Shown: positions 30,694 to 42,618, numbered from the stretch's first letter. The stretch: 64,000 nt of DNA from DASZIT01 sp035948855 (GCA_035948855.1 DASZIT010000014.1:1-64000); one strand, 5' to 3'. Notes: generated by a model from the letters alone, not told the origin. A program made the numbers and translations.

Positions 30694-33600
30694 CGAACCG
30701 CCCCGGTGTCCTCGGCCAGCGCCACATACTCCTCCAACCCGGGAGCGCGCCGGATCCGGGCCCACGAGTCCTGGCGGTTCCCCGGGCACATGGCCTGGAA
30801 GCTGCAGTAGGTGCAGTTGGTGTCGTTCTTCCCGGGTCGAGCCGGGAACATGCCGGCGTCGATCCCGTCGACCAACACCGAGACCACCTCGCCGAACCGG
30901 TCGAGGACCGGGTGGTCGAGTTGATAGGCGACCGGAGTGAACTTCCCGGTGTCGCTCACGAACCAGTAGGCCACCCGGACCGGCCCGTCCCCGATCCGGC
31001 TCCGGGCGGCCAACCCGTAAAGAGGCAACTGGAGTTTCCGCCCGCTGAGGACCGGATCGTCGGCCAGGCCATCGATGTCCCGGGCCGCGCCGGTCTTGTA
31101 GTCGGTCACCGACAGCGACCCATCCGACGCCATGTCCACCCGGTCGACATAGCCCTTGAAGTTGACAGTGCGGCCGTCGGGAAGCCGGAGCTCGACCGGC
31201 CGGCCATGACCAGGGCCGAACGCGAGCTCCACCCGTTCGGGTATCCATCCGCCTTCCGCCCGGTAGTCGTCGTCCAGTTTCAGGAATCGGTGGAGCTCTC
31301 GTTCGATGGAGGTCCGGGCCAGATCCCACAGCAACTGCCGGCCCACCAGCCCCCGGTCCTCGTAGGTCCGGAACACCTGGTCGGCAATTTCTCCCATCCG
31401 GGCGCGGTCGTCCGGCGACCACGGTTGCCCGGGTCGGATGCGCTGTTCGCGGGGAAGGGAAAGCTGGGTGCCGATGAAGCGTTCGAGGATCTCGTGCATC
31501 ATCAGGCCCCGGTGAGCCGGGTCGATGGTGATCACCTCCTCGGGGCTCTCGCGCTCCTCGATACGCAGCACCTGTTGCATCAGGTAGCGCCGGGGGCAGG
31601 CGGCGTAGGTCTCGAGACTGGTCGCCGACACCGCCGCGAACGAGGTCGGGGACGGAATGTCGACATCGGCGATCCGGCCGTCGAAGCGGGTGAAGCGGTT
31701 CGAGCCGCGGCTCCGGTGAACCTCGAGACCGCTGCCCAGGGTGGCGTCGACGTCGGCCAGAAAATGAGTGGCGAGGTCCCTACCGCGCTCACGCCATCGA
31801 AGGAGCGAGCGAAGATCCCGGTCGGCTTCCGACATCGGCTCTCCGCCGTTCAGGACCGCGTCGGTGAAGGAGGGGACAATGGAAAAGGAATCGATCGGGT
31901 CCAGTTCCGCGACATCCCGGCTGTACAGGCGGTGGTCCGATCCCTCCAGCGCGCCAAGGGTGTCGAGCAGCCACCGGGAGGGTCGGAGCTCGCCGCCTCG
32001 ACGCTGATCGCCGCGGGCGAACGAAAGCACCCGCTCCGGCGCGGTGGCCAGGCCGGCCAGATAGTCACGGTAGGCATCGTGGCGACGGCCACCCCGTAGC
32101 GGGATGTCGTCACCGGCGGCCACCCGCTCGTCGTCGGGAAGCAGCGCGTCGTCGCCACCCCGGGCCGGAAACCTGCCGTCGACCATGCCCAGGATGAACA
32201 CGGTGTCGAAGTCGAGGCCGGCGAGCAGGCTGATGGGCCCGACCAGCACGCCGGTGCCGAAACGGGAAGTCTGCGGCGCGGTTTCTTCCAACTCGGAGGT
32301 GAGCGCCGAGCGGAAGGTGGAGCGATCGGGTGCCCCGTCCAGCCGGTCGAGAACCCGGAGTCCGGCCAGGGCGGATCGCACTGCGATGAGGGCCTCCTCC
32401 TCATCGGTCGGCCATTCCTCGCCGCGTTCCGCCGGTCGTCCGACGTAGAAATCGAGGAGGGCATCGGCCCAGTCCACCCATCCCGCCCACGAACCGGGGG
32501 CCGCCTCGAACCGTTCGGCCAGGTCGTCGACGAAGCTGCCCAGTTCGGCCGCCTGACGCAGTTCCGTCCGGAGGCGGGGGACGGTCCCCGGCGCGGCGTC
32601 GATCCCGTCGTGCCCATCGAGCCCGCTGAGGCGGAGGGCCCGCTCCTCGAGGTAGGCGTCGAGATGACGCCGCCAACTCTGCAGTCCGGTGGTGACCCCG
32701 GCCTCCCGGGAGATCAGGTCCCAGGCGGTGGCCTCCACCGGCTTGCCATTGCCACTGCGCCGCGGACCCCCGGCCACCCAGGCCATGACCTCGGCGCGCC
32801 GCCATCCCCGTTCGCAGAGCTCGAAGGCGCCGAGGAGGGTGCGGCCGGCAAAGGTGGATGCCAAGGTGCGGGTGCCGACCCCGCTGCTGGGAATCCCGGC
32901 CGCGGCCAGCGTCTCTCCGATCAGCCGCTCATAGGTTCCGGAGCCACCGTGGACGATGGCCATCCGTTCGAACCGGGTGCCGGTCCGGCGGCGGGCCATC
33001 AGCTCGCGGGCCACGACCCGGACCTCGGTGTCGGCGGTCGGAGCACTGATCACCGCGGTGCCGGTGAGGAGTGGGGCCCCGCCGCCGAACGCCGGGGCCG
33101 CCGATGGTTGGCCGTCGCCGAGCAGGCGGGCCGCCATCTCCCGGGAGGTGGCATCGGCTGACAGATCCCCGGTGACCCCGAGGATCACCACCACCGGCTG
33201 GACGGTCGCCAGCGCCGCGACCAGACGCCGATCGTGGAAGGGGAGCCGGGACGGCAGATACACGACCACCAGTTCGGCGACCGGAGCACCGGAGCCGTCG
33301 CCATCGGTGGCCGAAATCGCCTCGATGGCGAGATCGGTCCGGCGGCCGTCGTCGATCCAGTCTTGACGTAGCCGGTCCTCCATCATCTCGACCAGGGCCA
33401 CGACCTCTGCCGCCCGGCCTCCCCCGGCGATGAGCCGGCGGCGAGTGGTCGCCGACACCCCACTCAGATCCCGGTACAGCCTGACCAGTGACCGTGCCGT
33501 GCCCGGATGATCCCGCGCCGGGCCGAGGACGTTGGTGCGGGCCGCCGCCAATGTCATCCGGGCCACCGCGCGTACGACGGTCTCTGTCGCCGGAAGCGCG

Positions 33601-33872
33601 CCGTCGTCCGACCGTCTCGACCCGGCCAGGTCGACGGCCAGGCGGGGAAGAGTGGTGAAGCGGAGGTTGGCCACACCGAGCCGATCGGTGGACGGTGCCG
33701 GGCCCAGGTCACCCGAGGCCAGGAGCCGGCGGACCCCAAGTCCGGTGATTCCCCGGGGGACCACCACGGTGACCGGGGCGAGGGGGTCTCCCTGCTGGGC
33801 GAGGGCAATCTCGTCGCGCAGGGCGCAACTCGCCTCCCGACCGAACGGTACAAACCGGATGTCCAAGCCCAT
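30690..33872 (-). CDS. AddB-like PD-(D/E)XK exonuclease with Fe-S cluster
   Basis: A 1060-aa partner subunit. The N-terminal two thirds is a degenerate helicase fold without a Walker A motif. The C-terminal third is a RecB-type nuclease: VNFKGYVDRVDM and TDYKTG with Asp924 and Lys926. Four cysteines, Cys759 (CPRRYLMQ) and Cys1020, Cys1023, Cys1029 (CTYCSFQAMC), match the 4Fe-4S staple of AddB and Cas4 nucleases. It starts MGLDIRFVPFGREA and overlaps the helicase gene by 4 bp, so the two are made together. Confidence 0.88.
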   Translation of the reverse strand: MGLDIRFVPFGREASCALRDEIALAQQGDPLAPVTVVVPRGITGLGVRRLLASGDLGPAPSTDRLGVANLRFTTLPRLAVDLAGSRRSDDGALPATETVVRAVARMTLAAARTNVLGPARDHPGTARSLVRLYRDLSGVSATTRRRLIAGGGRAAEVVALVEMMEDRLRQDWIDDGRRTDLAIEAISATDGDGSGAPVAELVVVYLPSRLPFHDRRLVAALATVQPVVVILGVTGDLSADATSREMAARLLGDGQPSAAPAFGGGAPLLTGTAVISAPTADTEVRVVARELMARRRTGTRFERMAIVHGGSGTYERLIGETLAAAGIPSSGVGTRTLASTFAGRTLLGAFELCERGWRRAEVMAWVAGGPRRSGNGKPVEATAWDLISREAGVTTGLQSWRRHLDAYLEERALRLSGLDGHDGIDAAPGTVPRLRTELRQAAELGSFVDDLAERFEAAPGSWAGWVDWADALLDFYVGRPAERGEEWPTDEEEALIAVRSALAGLRVLDRLDGAPDRSTFRSALTSELEETAPQTSRFGTGVLVGPISLLAGLDFDTVFILGMVDGRFPARGGDDALLPDDERVAAGDDIPLRGGRRHDAYRDYLAGLATAPERVLSFARGDQRRGGELRPSRWLLDTLGALEGSDHRLYSRDVAELDPIDSFSIVPSFTDAVLNGGEPMSEADRDLRSLLRWRERGRDLATHFLADVDATLGSGLEVHRSRGSNRFTRFDGRIADVDIPSPTSFAAVSATSLETYAACPRRYLMQQVLRIEERESPEEVITIDPAHRGLMMHEILERFIGTQLSLPREQRIRPGQPWSPDDRARMGEIADQVFRTYEDRGLVGRQLLWDLARTSIERELHRFLKLDDDYRAEGGWIPERVELAFGPGHGRPVELRLPDGRTVNFKGYVDRVDMASDGSLSVTDYKTGAARDIDGLADDPVLSGRKLQLPLYGLAARSRIGDGPVRVAYWFVSDTGKFTPVAYQLDHPVLDRFGEVVSVLVDGIDAGMFPARPGKNDTNCTYCSFQAMCPGNRQDSWARIRRAPGLEEYVALAEDTGAVR

Positions 33873-33937
33873 GGAGACACCCTAAATTTCGGGTGTGACA
33901 CCGCCTCTGAAGTGGGAGGGAGGGGCCGGACAGCCGA

Positions 33938-35395
33938 TCAGATGATGTCTTGGTGAGGTGAGGACCTGTCTTCGTCGTCGCGGTGCCTCACGCCGGGGTC
34001 CGGCATCGGCAGGCGGTGGACGAAGGGGGGATCGATGGCCGGGGCGGCGAGCTCCGGAGATTGAAGAGCGCGGGTAGTGGCCTCGATCGAGTCGGGCTGC
34101 AGCAGTTCCTTGGCCCCACCCCCGACTCCCATCTCGACGAAGCGGCGGGCGGTGACCAGGACCCGGCTTTCGAGCGACCCAACCGCTTTGTTGTAGGCCA
34201 GCACCGCGCTGCTCAGCCCCTTGCCCACCCCGGCTACATGGTCGCCCAATACCGAGAGACGTTGGTAGAGCTCGGTCCCCAGTTGCTGGACCTCCCGGGC
34301 ATTCTCGGCCAGCGTGTCCTGCTGCCAGCCGTAGGCGACGGTCCGGAGGAGGGCGATCAGCGAGGTGGGGGTGGCCAGCAACACATTGTTGGCCGCCGCG
34401 TGCTCCATCAGGCCCGGCTCGTGTTCGAGCGCGGCGGTCAGCAGCGGATCGCCGGGGATGAAGGCGACCACGAACTCGGGGGACGGATCCACCCGTTTCC
34501 AGTACTCCTTCTTGGCCAACTGGTCGATGTGGGCTTTCAGCTGGCGCCCGTGGCTGGCCAGGTGGGCGCGGCGAACGGTTTCGTCATCGGCCTCATTGGC
34601 ATCCAGGAATGCCTGCATCGGGACCTTGGCATCGACCGCCACGTTCATCCCGCCGGGGATATGGACCACCATGTCCGGGCGCAGCCTCCCCCCATCGGCG
34701 TCCGAGGTGACCTGTTCGTCGAAATCACAGTGCGCCAACATCCCGGCCATCTCGACCACCCGGCGCAGCTGCAACTCACCCCACTGGCCGCGGGACTGCG
34801 GGGCCCGCAGGGCCTTGACCAGATTGCCGGTCTCCTTCTGCAGGTGCTCGTGCGACGTCGACAGGTGCTTCATCTGTTCGGTGAGGGTGGTGTACGCCCC
34901 CTTGCGCTCGACCTCCAGGCGCTGCATGCCCGCGTCGTACTTGCCCAGCTGCTCCCCGATCGGCTTCAGGAGCTGCTCGATGGCCACCTGCCGTTTGGCC
35001 AGCTCGCCCTCGGCGGCTTCCCGGGTCTCCTTCAGCTTGGTGTCGGCCAACTGGAGGAATTGCTCGTTGTTCTTCTGCAGGGCGGCGGTCGACAGTCGGG
35101 CGAATTCCCCGGTCAGCTGCTGCCGGGTCTCGTCGAAGCTCGCCGCCCTCTCCTCGGCCGCCCGGCGTTGGTGGTCGAGTTCGGTGGTGAGCCGGACCGT
35201 GTCCGAACGGCTGGTGGCCAGGTGTTGCTGGAGACCAGCGACTTCGCTGGTGAGGCGCTGATTGGCCCCGATGGCGTCCTCGAGCCGGGCTTCGGCGGTG
35301 CGGGCCGAAGCCACCCGGCCGGACCGCACCAGCAGACCGACCGCCACCCCGAGGGCGGCTCCGGCCAGGAGTCCGATGATCAGTCCGACGGTCAT
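33938..35395 (-). CDS. rmuC: DNA recombination protein RmuC
   Basis: A 485-aa protein with one N-terminal membrane helix (GLIIGLLAGAALGVAVGLLV), a long coiled coil (about 30-180), and the RmuC nuclease-like domain (GQWGELQLRRVVEMAGM, DMVVHIPGGMNVAVDAKVP, EFVVAFIPGDPLL). RmuC limits rearrangements at inverted repeats in E. coli; its biochemistry is still unclear. ATG start. It lies 65 bp upstream of the AddB-like gene, consistent with a repair cluster. Confidence 0.93.
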   Translation of the reverse strand: MTVGLIIGLLAGAALGVAVGLLVRSGRVASARTAEARLEDAIGANQRLTSEVAGLQQHLATSRSDTVRLTTELDHQRRAAEERAASFDETRQQLTGEFARLSTAALQKNNEQFLQLADTKLKETREAAEGELAKRQVAIEQLLKPIGEQLGKYDAGMQRLEVERKGAYTTLTEQMKHLSTSHEHLQKETGNLVKALRAPQSRGQWGELQLRRVVEMAGMLAHCDFDEQVTSDADGGRLRPDMVVHIPGGMNVAVDAKVPMQAFLDANEADDETVRRAHLASHGRQLKAHIDQLAKKEYWKRVDPSPEFVVAFIPGDPLLTAALEHEPGLMEHAAANNVLLATPTSLIALLRTVAYGWQQDTLAENAREVQQLGTELYQRLSVLGDHVAGVGKGLSSAVLAYNKAVGSLESRVLVTARRFVEMGVGGGAKELLQPDSIEATTRALQSPELAAPAIDPPFVHRLPMPDPGVRHRDDEDRSSPHQDII

Positions 35396-35530
35396 GATCG
35401 GGGCTCCGGCGGGGCCGAAAGCGTCCGAATCCGTGAGCTTCTGTCCATGATTTCAAGGGTAACGGGGGGGTGTGACACCGCCGTGGATGGCCCCCCATCA
35501 CCTCGGATCCCATCGTGGCAACATGGATCC

Positions 35531-36865
35531 ATGCACCGGGTGGTCATTGTCGGCGCCGGATTCGGCGGACTCTCGGCCGCCCGGGCCCTGGCCAAGAAGC
35601 CCGTCGAGGTCACCGTGGTCGACCAGCGGAACTTCCACACCTTCCAGCCACTGCTCTACGAGGTGTCGACCGCCGGGCTCGACCCCGCCGACGTGGCCTA
35701 CCCGGTCCGGGCCATTTTCGGGCGCACCCCCAATGTGACGTTCCGGTACGCCACCGTCGAAGGGGTCGACTGGGATGCCCGGATGGTGCGCCTCGAAGGT
35801 GACGACCCGTTGCCGTTCGACTCGATCATCCTGGCCACCGGGGCCATCGCCAAGTTCTTCGGGATCCCCGGCGCTCAGGAGTTCACCTTCCCGCTGTACA
35901 CGCTGGCCGATGCCCGCATCCTGCGGGACCATCTGCTCCGGCGCCTCGAGGAGGTAGACGCCCACCCGGAGTTGATCGATGACGGCACCCTCAGCTTCGT
36001 GGTGGTGGGCGGTGGACCGACCGGGGTGGAGGTGGCGGGGGCGCTGGCCGAGCTGCTCGACGTCTCGGTTCGCCATGACGGTTTCAAATTCGACCGGGCC
36101 CAGGCCAAGATCATCGTCGTCGACGGGCTCAACCGGCTCCTCACCCCGTTCAAGCCGTCGGCATCCAGCTATGCCGCCGACACCCTCCGGCGTCGCACCG
36201 TGGAGTTGCGGCTCGGCCGGATGGTCAAACAGATCACCCCCACCTACGTCGAGCTCGACGACGGCTCCCGCATCCCCACCCGCACGGTGGTGTGGGCCGG
36301 CGGCGTCACCGTCGACGGCACGGTGGCTTCCGGCTTGGGTGCCCTCGCCGACCGCAGTGGCCGTCTGGTGGTGCGTGCCGACCTGGCGCTTCCTGACCAT
36401 CACCAGGCGTACGCCATCGGCGATGCCGCCGCCGTCCCCTGGGGCGAGGACCGGCCGGGAACCACCTGTCCCCAGCTCGCCCAGGTTGCCATCCAGTCCG
36501 GCAAACACGCCGCCGAGCAGATCGTCAACCGGGTGAAGGGGAAGCCCACCCTTCCCTTCCGCTACAACGACAAGGGCACCATGGCCACCATCGGCCGTCG
36601 CGCCGCCATCGCCCAGTTCCCCAGCGGGATGGTCATCCGGGGCACCTTGGGTTGGTTGTCCTGGCTCGGCCTCCACCTCGTCTACCTGATCGGATTTCGC
36701 AACCGGATCACCGTGTTGGTGAACTGGTCGTTCCGGTACCTGTCCTGGACCTCCGGGCCCCGCATCATCGTCACCGACGAGATGGTCAGGGCCGAGCCCG
36801 TCGAAGACGACCACCGCCTCGACCAGCCGGCGCATCAACCGGAGACGGTGGACAGCCCGGCCTGA
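35531..36865 (+). CDS. ndh: Type II NADH dehydrogenase
   Basis: A 444-aa single-subunit, non-proton-pumping NADH:quinone oxidoreductase. The FAD-binding GxGxxG is VIVGAGFGGLSAARAL at residues 5-20, the NADH-binding fold is VVVGGGPTGVEVAG near 158, and the second FAD motif YAIGDAAAVPW is followed by CPQLAQVAIQSGKHAA. The C-terminal amphipathic and hydrophobic part (GWLSWLGLHLVYLIGF ... VLVNWSFRYLSW) would attach it to the membrane. ATG at 35531. Divergent from rmuC with 135 bp between. Confidence 0.94.
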   Translation: MHRVVIVGAGFGGLSAARALAKKPVEVTVVDQRNFHTFQPLLYEVSTAGLDPADVAYPVRAIFGRTPNVTFRYATVEGVDWDARMVRLEGDDPLPFDSIILATGAIAKFFGIPGAQEFTFPLYTLADARILRDHLLRRLEEVDAHPELIDDGTLSFVVVGGGPTGVEVAGALAELLDVSVRHDGFKFDRAQAKIIVVDGLNRLLTPFKPSASSYAADTLRRRTVELRLGRMVKQITPTYVELDDGSRIPTRTVVWAGGVTVDGTVASGLGALADRSGRLVVRADLALPDHHQAYAIGDAAAVPWGEDRPGTTCPQLAQVAIQSGKHAAEQIVNRVKGKPTLPFRYNDKGTMATIGRRAAIAQFPSGMVIRGTLGWLSWLGLHLVYLIGFRNRITVLVNWSFRYLSWTSGPRIIVTDEMVRAEPVEDDHRLDQPAHQPETVDSPA

Positions 36866-36920
36866 TCGATTTGGGCCAAACCCCGTAGAATGATCCATCC
36901 CGCCGGAGTACCGTGGACGC

Positions 36921-37556
36921 ATGGACGACGCACTGGCTCAGATCGACCGCCAGGTTCTCCAGCTGTTTGCCATGGTCGGAGAAAACGTGGCCGGTGCCAC
37001 CCACGCGCTGTTGTCAGGCGACCGGGAGGCGGCCAAGGCGCTGGCCGACCGGGACGAAGTGGTCGACAGCCTGTATCGGGAGATCGAGCACCAGACCATG
37101 GACCAGCTGACCGCCGGTCGCATCGAATCACCCGACGACCTCTACTTTCTGGTCACCGTCCTCCGGATGCTCCCCGACCTCGAACGCAACGGTGACCTCG
37201 CCGAACACGTAGCCCGGCGGGCCGCCCGCGGTCTCGGCACCGAGTTGTCGGCGCGCAGCCGGGGCCTGGTCGAGCGGATGGGCGAGGTGGCCATCCACAT
37301 GTGGCGGGCCACGGCCAACGCCTATGCCGATCGGCTCACCACCGCCGCGTCGGTGGTGGACACCCTCGACGACGAGATGGACGATCTCCACGTCAGCCTC
37401 ACCGTCGAAGTGGTGGCCGGGACCATGCCCCTCCCGGTGGCGGTGGAGCTCGCCATGGTCGCCCGGTTCTACGAGCGGTTCGGCGACCACGCGGTGAACC
37501 TGGCCAGACGGGTGGCGGGACTCGCTGCCGCCGCTCCGTTCTCCAACGTCAGCTGA
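36921..37556 (+). CDS. phoU: PhoU-family phosphate regulator
   Basis: A 211-aa all-helical protein with two PhoU repeats. Each ends in the metal-binding pattern: LPDLERNGDLAEHVAR and ARFYERFGDHAVNLARR, both with E-R-x-G/F-D. PhoU connects the Pst phosphate transporter to its sensor kinase. No pst or phoR genes are in this window, so the target is not visible. ATG start. Confidence 0.9.
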   Translation: MDDALAQIDRQVLQLFAMVGENVAGATHALLSGDREAAKALADRDEVVDSLYREIEHQTMDQLTAGRIESPDDLYFLVTVLRMLPDLERNGDLAEHVARRAARGLGTELSARSRGLVERMGEVAIHMWRATANAYADRLTTAASVVDTLDDEMDDLHVSLTVEVVAGTMPLPVAVELAMVARFYERFGDHAVNLARRVAGLAAAAPFSNVS

Positions 37557-37569
37557 GGGCCGCGGCCTC

Positions 37570-37609
37570 TATCATTGCCTCGTAACCACGGTGGTTGCTC
37601 AAGGAGCAA
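37570..37609 (+). promoter_or_regulatory. Candidate fur-katG promoter, operator and start-site hairpin
   Basis: A TATCAT -10-like box (37570-37575) is followed by the perfect 13-bp palindrome AACCACGGTGGTT (37584-37596), next to the expected transcript start, where a repressor could sit. It runs into TTGCTC-AAG-GAGCAA (37595-37609), a perfect 6-bp hairpin that holds the AAGGAG ribosome binding site of the fur gene. The -35 is not clear. Functions are inferred. Confidence 0.5.
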
Positions 37610-37611
37610 CG

Positions 37612-38067
37612 GTGAAGACACCCATGGAGTTGACTCAGTTGTTCCGGGACAGGGGTCTCAAGGTGACACCCCAACGCCAGTGCATCTTCCGGATCCTGCA
37701 CGACGACGGGTCTCATCCGACCGCGCATTCGGTCTTCCAGTCCGCCTGTGAGGAGATCCCGACGATCTCGTTGCGCACCGTCTATCAAACCCTCAACGAC
37801 CTGGTGGCGCTGGGGGAGATCCAGCAGGTCGACGTAGGGACAGGCGCGGCTCGCTTCGACCCCGCGAGAGGCACCCACCATCACCTGGTGTGCATCAACT
37901 GCGGGGCGATGCGCGACGTCCATTCCGACCTACATGGCCTGCACCTCCCGGTGCGCCAGCATCAGGGCTTCACCATTTCCGGCGCCGAAGTCATCTTCCG
38001 GGGCCTGTGCGCCAAGTGTTTGCAAGTAACCAGCCATCAGACAAAAACCGCGAGAGAGAAAGAGTAG
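37612..38067 (+). CDS. Fur-family regulator (FurA/PerR type) of the katG operon
   Basis: A 151-aa metal-dependent DNA-binding repressor. The winged helix is MELTQLFRDRGLKVTPQRQC through SLRTVYQTLNDLVALGEI. The C-terminal domain has HHHLVCINCG with a CxxC and a second CAKC near the end, the structural zinc site. Being 11 bp upstream of katG is the mycobacterial furA-katG layout, so it most likely represses katG and itself and is inactivated by peroxide. I chose the GTG at 37612 with AAGGAG 5 nt upstream over an upstream GTG without a site. Confidence 0.93.
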   Translation: MKTPMELTQLFRDRGLKVTPQRQCIFRILHDDGSHPTAHSVFQSACEEIPTISLRTVYQTLNDLVALGEIQQVDVGTGAARFDPARGTHHHLVCINCGAMRDVHSDLHGLHLPVRQHQGFTISGAEVIFRGLCAKCLQVTSHQTKTAREKE

Positions 38068-38078
38068 GAGGACCGACC

Positions 38079-40274
<2,196 letters not shown>

Positions 40275-40311
40275 CCGCCCTCCTAGGGGTTTGCGTCGCG
40301 GTTCACGACAT

Positions 40312-40326
40312 CCGGTCGCCGACCGG
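40312..40326. terminator. Small hairpin in the katG/asd convergent gap
   Basis: CCGGTC and GACCGG pair around a GCC loop in the 79-bp gap between the convergent katG and asd genes. It is GC-only, has no T-tract on either side, and could serve both strands. Weak evidence. Confidence 0.25.
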
Positions 40327-40353
40327 CACCGGGATCGGGAGCTACAACTCCGG

Positions 40354-41388
40354 TCAGCCGACCATACCGAGATCGACCAGCGACTCGGCGATCTGCACGG
40401 CGTTGAGGGCGGCGCCCTTGCGGAGGTTGTCCCCGCTCAGGAACAAGGCCAGGGTGGTCTCGCCCCCGTCGGCCTGACGGATCCTTCCCACCAGCGTCGG
40501 ATCGATGCCGGCCGCCCGCAACGGGGTGGGCATGTCCGACAACTCCACCCCGGGGGCAGCGGCCAAGAGCTCGGTGGCCTGCTCGGGGGTGAGCGGCCGT
40601 TCGAACTCGGCCACGATGGCCATGGAGTGACCGGTGAACACCGGGACCCGCACGCAGGTGCAGGTCAACCTCAGTCCGGGGATCTCGAGGATTTTCCGGC
40701 TCTCGTCCCGGAATTTCTGCTCCTCATTGGTTTCCCCGGTGCCGTCATCCACCACCGACCCGGCGATCGAGAGGACATTGTGGGCGATCGTCCCCGGGAA
40801 CTTCGACGCCGGAGGGAATTCGATGGCCGACCCGTCGAAGGTCAGGCCGGCGGCGGCTCCGGCGGACTTCTCCAGTTGCTCCTCGAGCTCGGCCACCCCG
40901 GCGAGGCCGGCCCCCGACACCGCCTGGTAGGTGGAGACCACCATCCGAGTGAGGGTCGACTCGTCGTGAAGCGGCTTCAACACCGGCATGGCCACCATGG
41001 TGGTGCAGTTCGGATTGGCCACGATCCCCTTGGCGATGGCTCCCAGCGCGTGGGCGTTGACCTCGGGGACCACCAGCGGGACATCGGGGTCCATCCGCCA
41101 GGCTGACGAATTGTCGATGACCACGGCTCCGGCGGAGGCGAACCGTGGGGCCAGTTCCCGCGAGGCGGTCGCCCCGCTGGAGAACAGGGCGATGTCGATG
41201 CCGGAGAGGTCGGCGACGGCCGCGGCATCCTCCACCACCACCTGGTCTCCCCGGAACGGCAGGCGACGCCCGGCCGAGCGGGACGAGGCGAAGAGTCGCA
41301 GGTCGTCGACGGGAAAGCTCCGCGCCTCCAGGATCGACCGCATCACCGTGCCGACCTGGCCGGTAGCCCCCACAACCGCGACTCGCAT
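40354..41388 (-). CDS. asd: Aspartate-semialdehyde dehydrogenase
   Basis: Reduces aspartyl-4-phosphate to the semialdehyde, the branch to lysine/diaminopimelate, methionine and threonine. It is 344 aa with the NADP fold VVGATGQVGTVMRSIL at the N-terminus, catalytic Cys128 in NPNCTTM, and VPVFTGHSMAI with the conserved His in the C-terminal part. ATG start 9 bp after lysC, in one operon with it. Confidence 0.97.
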   Translation of the reverse strand: MRVAVVGATGQVGTVMRSILEARSFPVDDLRLFASSRSAGRRLPFRGDQVVVEDAAAVADLSGIDIALFSSGATASRELAPRFASAGAVVIDNSSAWRMDPDVPLVVPEVNAHALGAIAKGIVANPNCTTMVAMPVLKPLHDESTLTRMVVSTYQAVSGAGLAGVAELEEQLEKSAGAAAGLTFDGSAIEFPPASKFPGTIAHNVLSIAGSVVDDGTGETNEEQKFRDESRKILEIPGLRLTCTCVRVPVFTGHSMAIVAEFERPLTPEQATELLAAAPGVELSDMPTPLRAAGIDPTLVGRIRQADGGETTLALFLSGDNLRKGAALNAVQIAESLVDLGMVG

Positions 41389-41397
41389 CGGCCCAGT

Positions 41398-42618
41398 CTA
41401 CGACGGAGCGGCCAGCTCGAAGGCGGCGTGGAGGACCCGTACCGCCGTCTCCGCGGTATCGGCGCGCACCATGCAGGAGATCCGGATGGTCGAGGTCGAG
41501 ATCATCTCGATGTTGATGCCTTCGTTGGCCAGGGTCTCGAAGGTGAGGGCGGTCACCCCCGGATGGGTCTTCATCCCCGCGCCCACCAGCGACACCCGGG
41601 CCACGTTCGAATCGGTGGTGACTCCGGTGGCCCCCAGCTCGGGGATGAGCGACTCGGCCACTTCGGTGCTGATGGCCAGGTCGAACCCCGGCACCGTGAA
41701 CGAGATGTCCGTCGTCCCGTCCAGCGCGGCGTTCTGCACGATCATGTCCACCGAGACGTTCCGGTCGGCCAGGGCCCGGAACAGCCGGGCGGCAATCCCG
41801 GGCCGGTCGGGCAGCCCGGCCACGGTCACCTTGGCTTCCGACGCATCGTGGGTGATGGCGGTGACGACTGCCTGTTCCATGCTCTCATCCTCCTCCACAA
41901 CCCAGGTCCCGGGCTCCCAGGTGAAACTGGACCGCACATGTAGCGGCACGCCGTGATTGCGGGCGAACTCCACCGAGCGCAGTGACAGCACCCGGCCGCC
42001 GTTGGCCGCGATCTCCAGCATTTCCTCGTAGCTGACCCGGGCCAGCTTGCGGGCTTCCGGCACCAGCCGGGGATCGGCGCTGTAGATCCCGGACACATCC
42101 GTATAGATCTCGCAGGCGTCGGCGTGCAACGCCGCGGCCAGGGCCACCGCGGTGGTGTCGGAGCCTCCCCGACCCAGGGTGGTGATGTTCCGCTCGGTGG
42201 ACATCCCCTGGAATCCGGCCACCACCGGGACGGCACCGGCGGCCAGAGAGGCCAGCAACCGCTCGGCCCGGATCTCGATGATCTTGGCCCGGGTGTGCAC
42301 GCTGTCAGTGATGATCCCGGCCTGGCTGCCGGTGAAGGACTCCGCGGTCACGTCGAGGTCGGCCAGCGCCATCACCAGCAAGGCCATGCTGATGCGCTCA
42401 CCCGCGCTGAGCAGCATGTCCACCTCCCGGTTGGGCTGGGTGAGGCTGACTTCGGCGGCCAGCCGGACCAGGTCGTCAGTTGTCTTCCCCATGGCGCTCA
42501 CCACCACCACCACGTCGTCGTGGTCGCGGCGCGACCGGGCCACGTGATCGGCCACCGCTCGAATCCGGTCGGAGTCGGCCACCGAGGTGCCTCCGAATTT
42601 CTGCACCACAAGGGACAT
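41398..42618 (-). CDS. lysC: Aspartate kinase
   Basis: Phosphorylates aspartate at the entry to the diaminopimelate/lysine, threonine and methionine routes. The 406-aa chain has KFGGTSVAD at residues 7-15, TTLGRGGSDTTAVALAAAL, and two C-terminal ACT domains from about residue 265 that normally bind lysine and threonine for feedback inhibition. The second ACT region may also be translated separately as a beta subunit in relatives; I see no decisive site for that here. ATG start; asd follows. Confidence 0.97.
   Translation of the reverse strand: MSLVVQKFGGTSVADSDRIRAVADHVARSRRDHDDVVVVVSAMGKTTDDLVRLAAEVSLTQPNREVDMLLSAGERISMALLVMALADLDVTAESFTGSQAGIITDSVHTRAKIIEIRAERLLASLAAGAVPVVAGFQGMSTERNITTLGRGGSDTTAVALAAALHADACEIYTDVSGIYSADPRLVPEARKLARVSYEEMLEIAANGGRVLSLRSVEFARNHGVPLHVRSSFTWEPGTWVVEEDESMEQAVVTAITHDASEAKVTVAGLPDRPGIAARLFRALADRNVSVDMIVQNAALDGTTDISFTVPGFDLAISTEVAESLIPELGATGVTTDSNVARVSLVGAGMKTHPGVTALTFETLANEGINIEMISTSTIRISCMVRADTAETAVRVLHAAFELAAPS

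Noticed and set aside
33983..35530. N-terminal 500-codon extension of NADH dehydrogenase
   Set aside because: It lies antisense to rmuC. The dehydrogenase proper begins at MHRVVIVGAGFGG, where the FAD motif starts.
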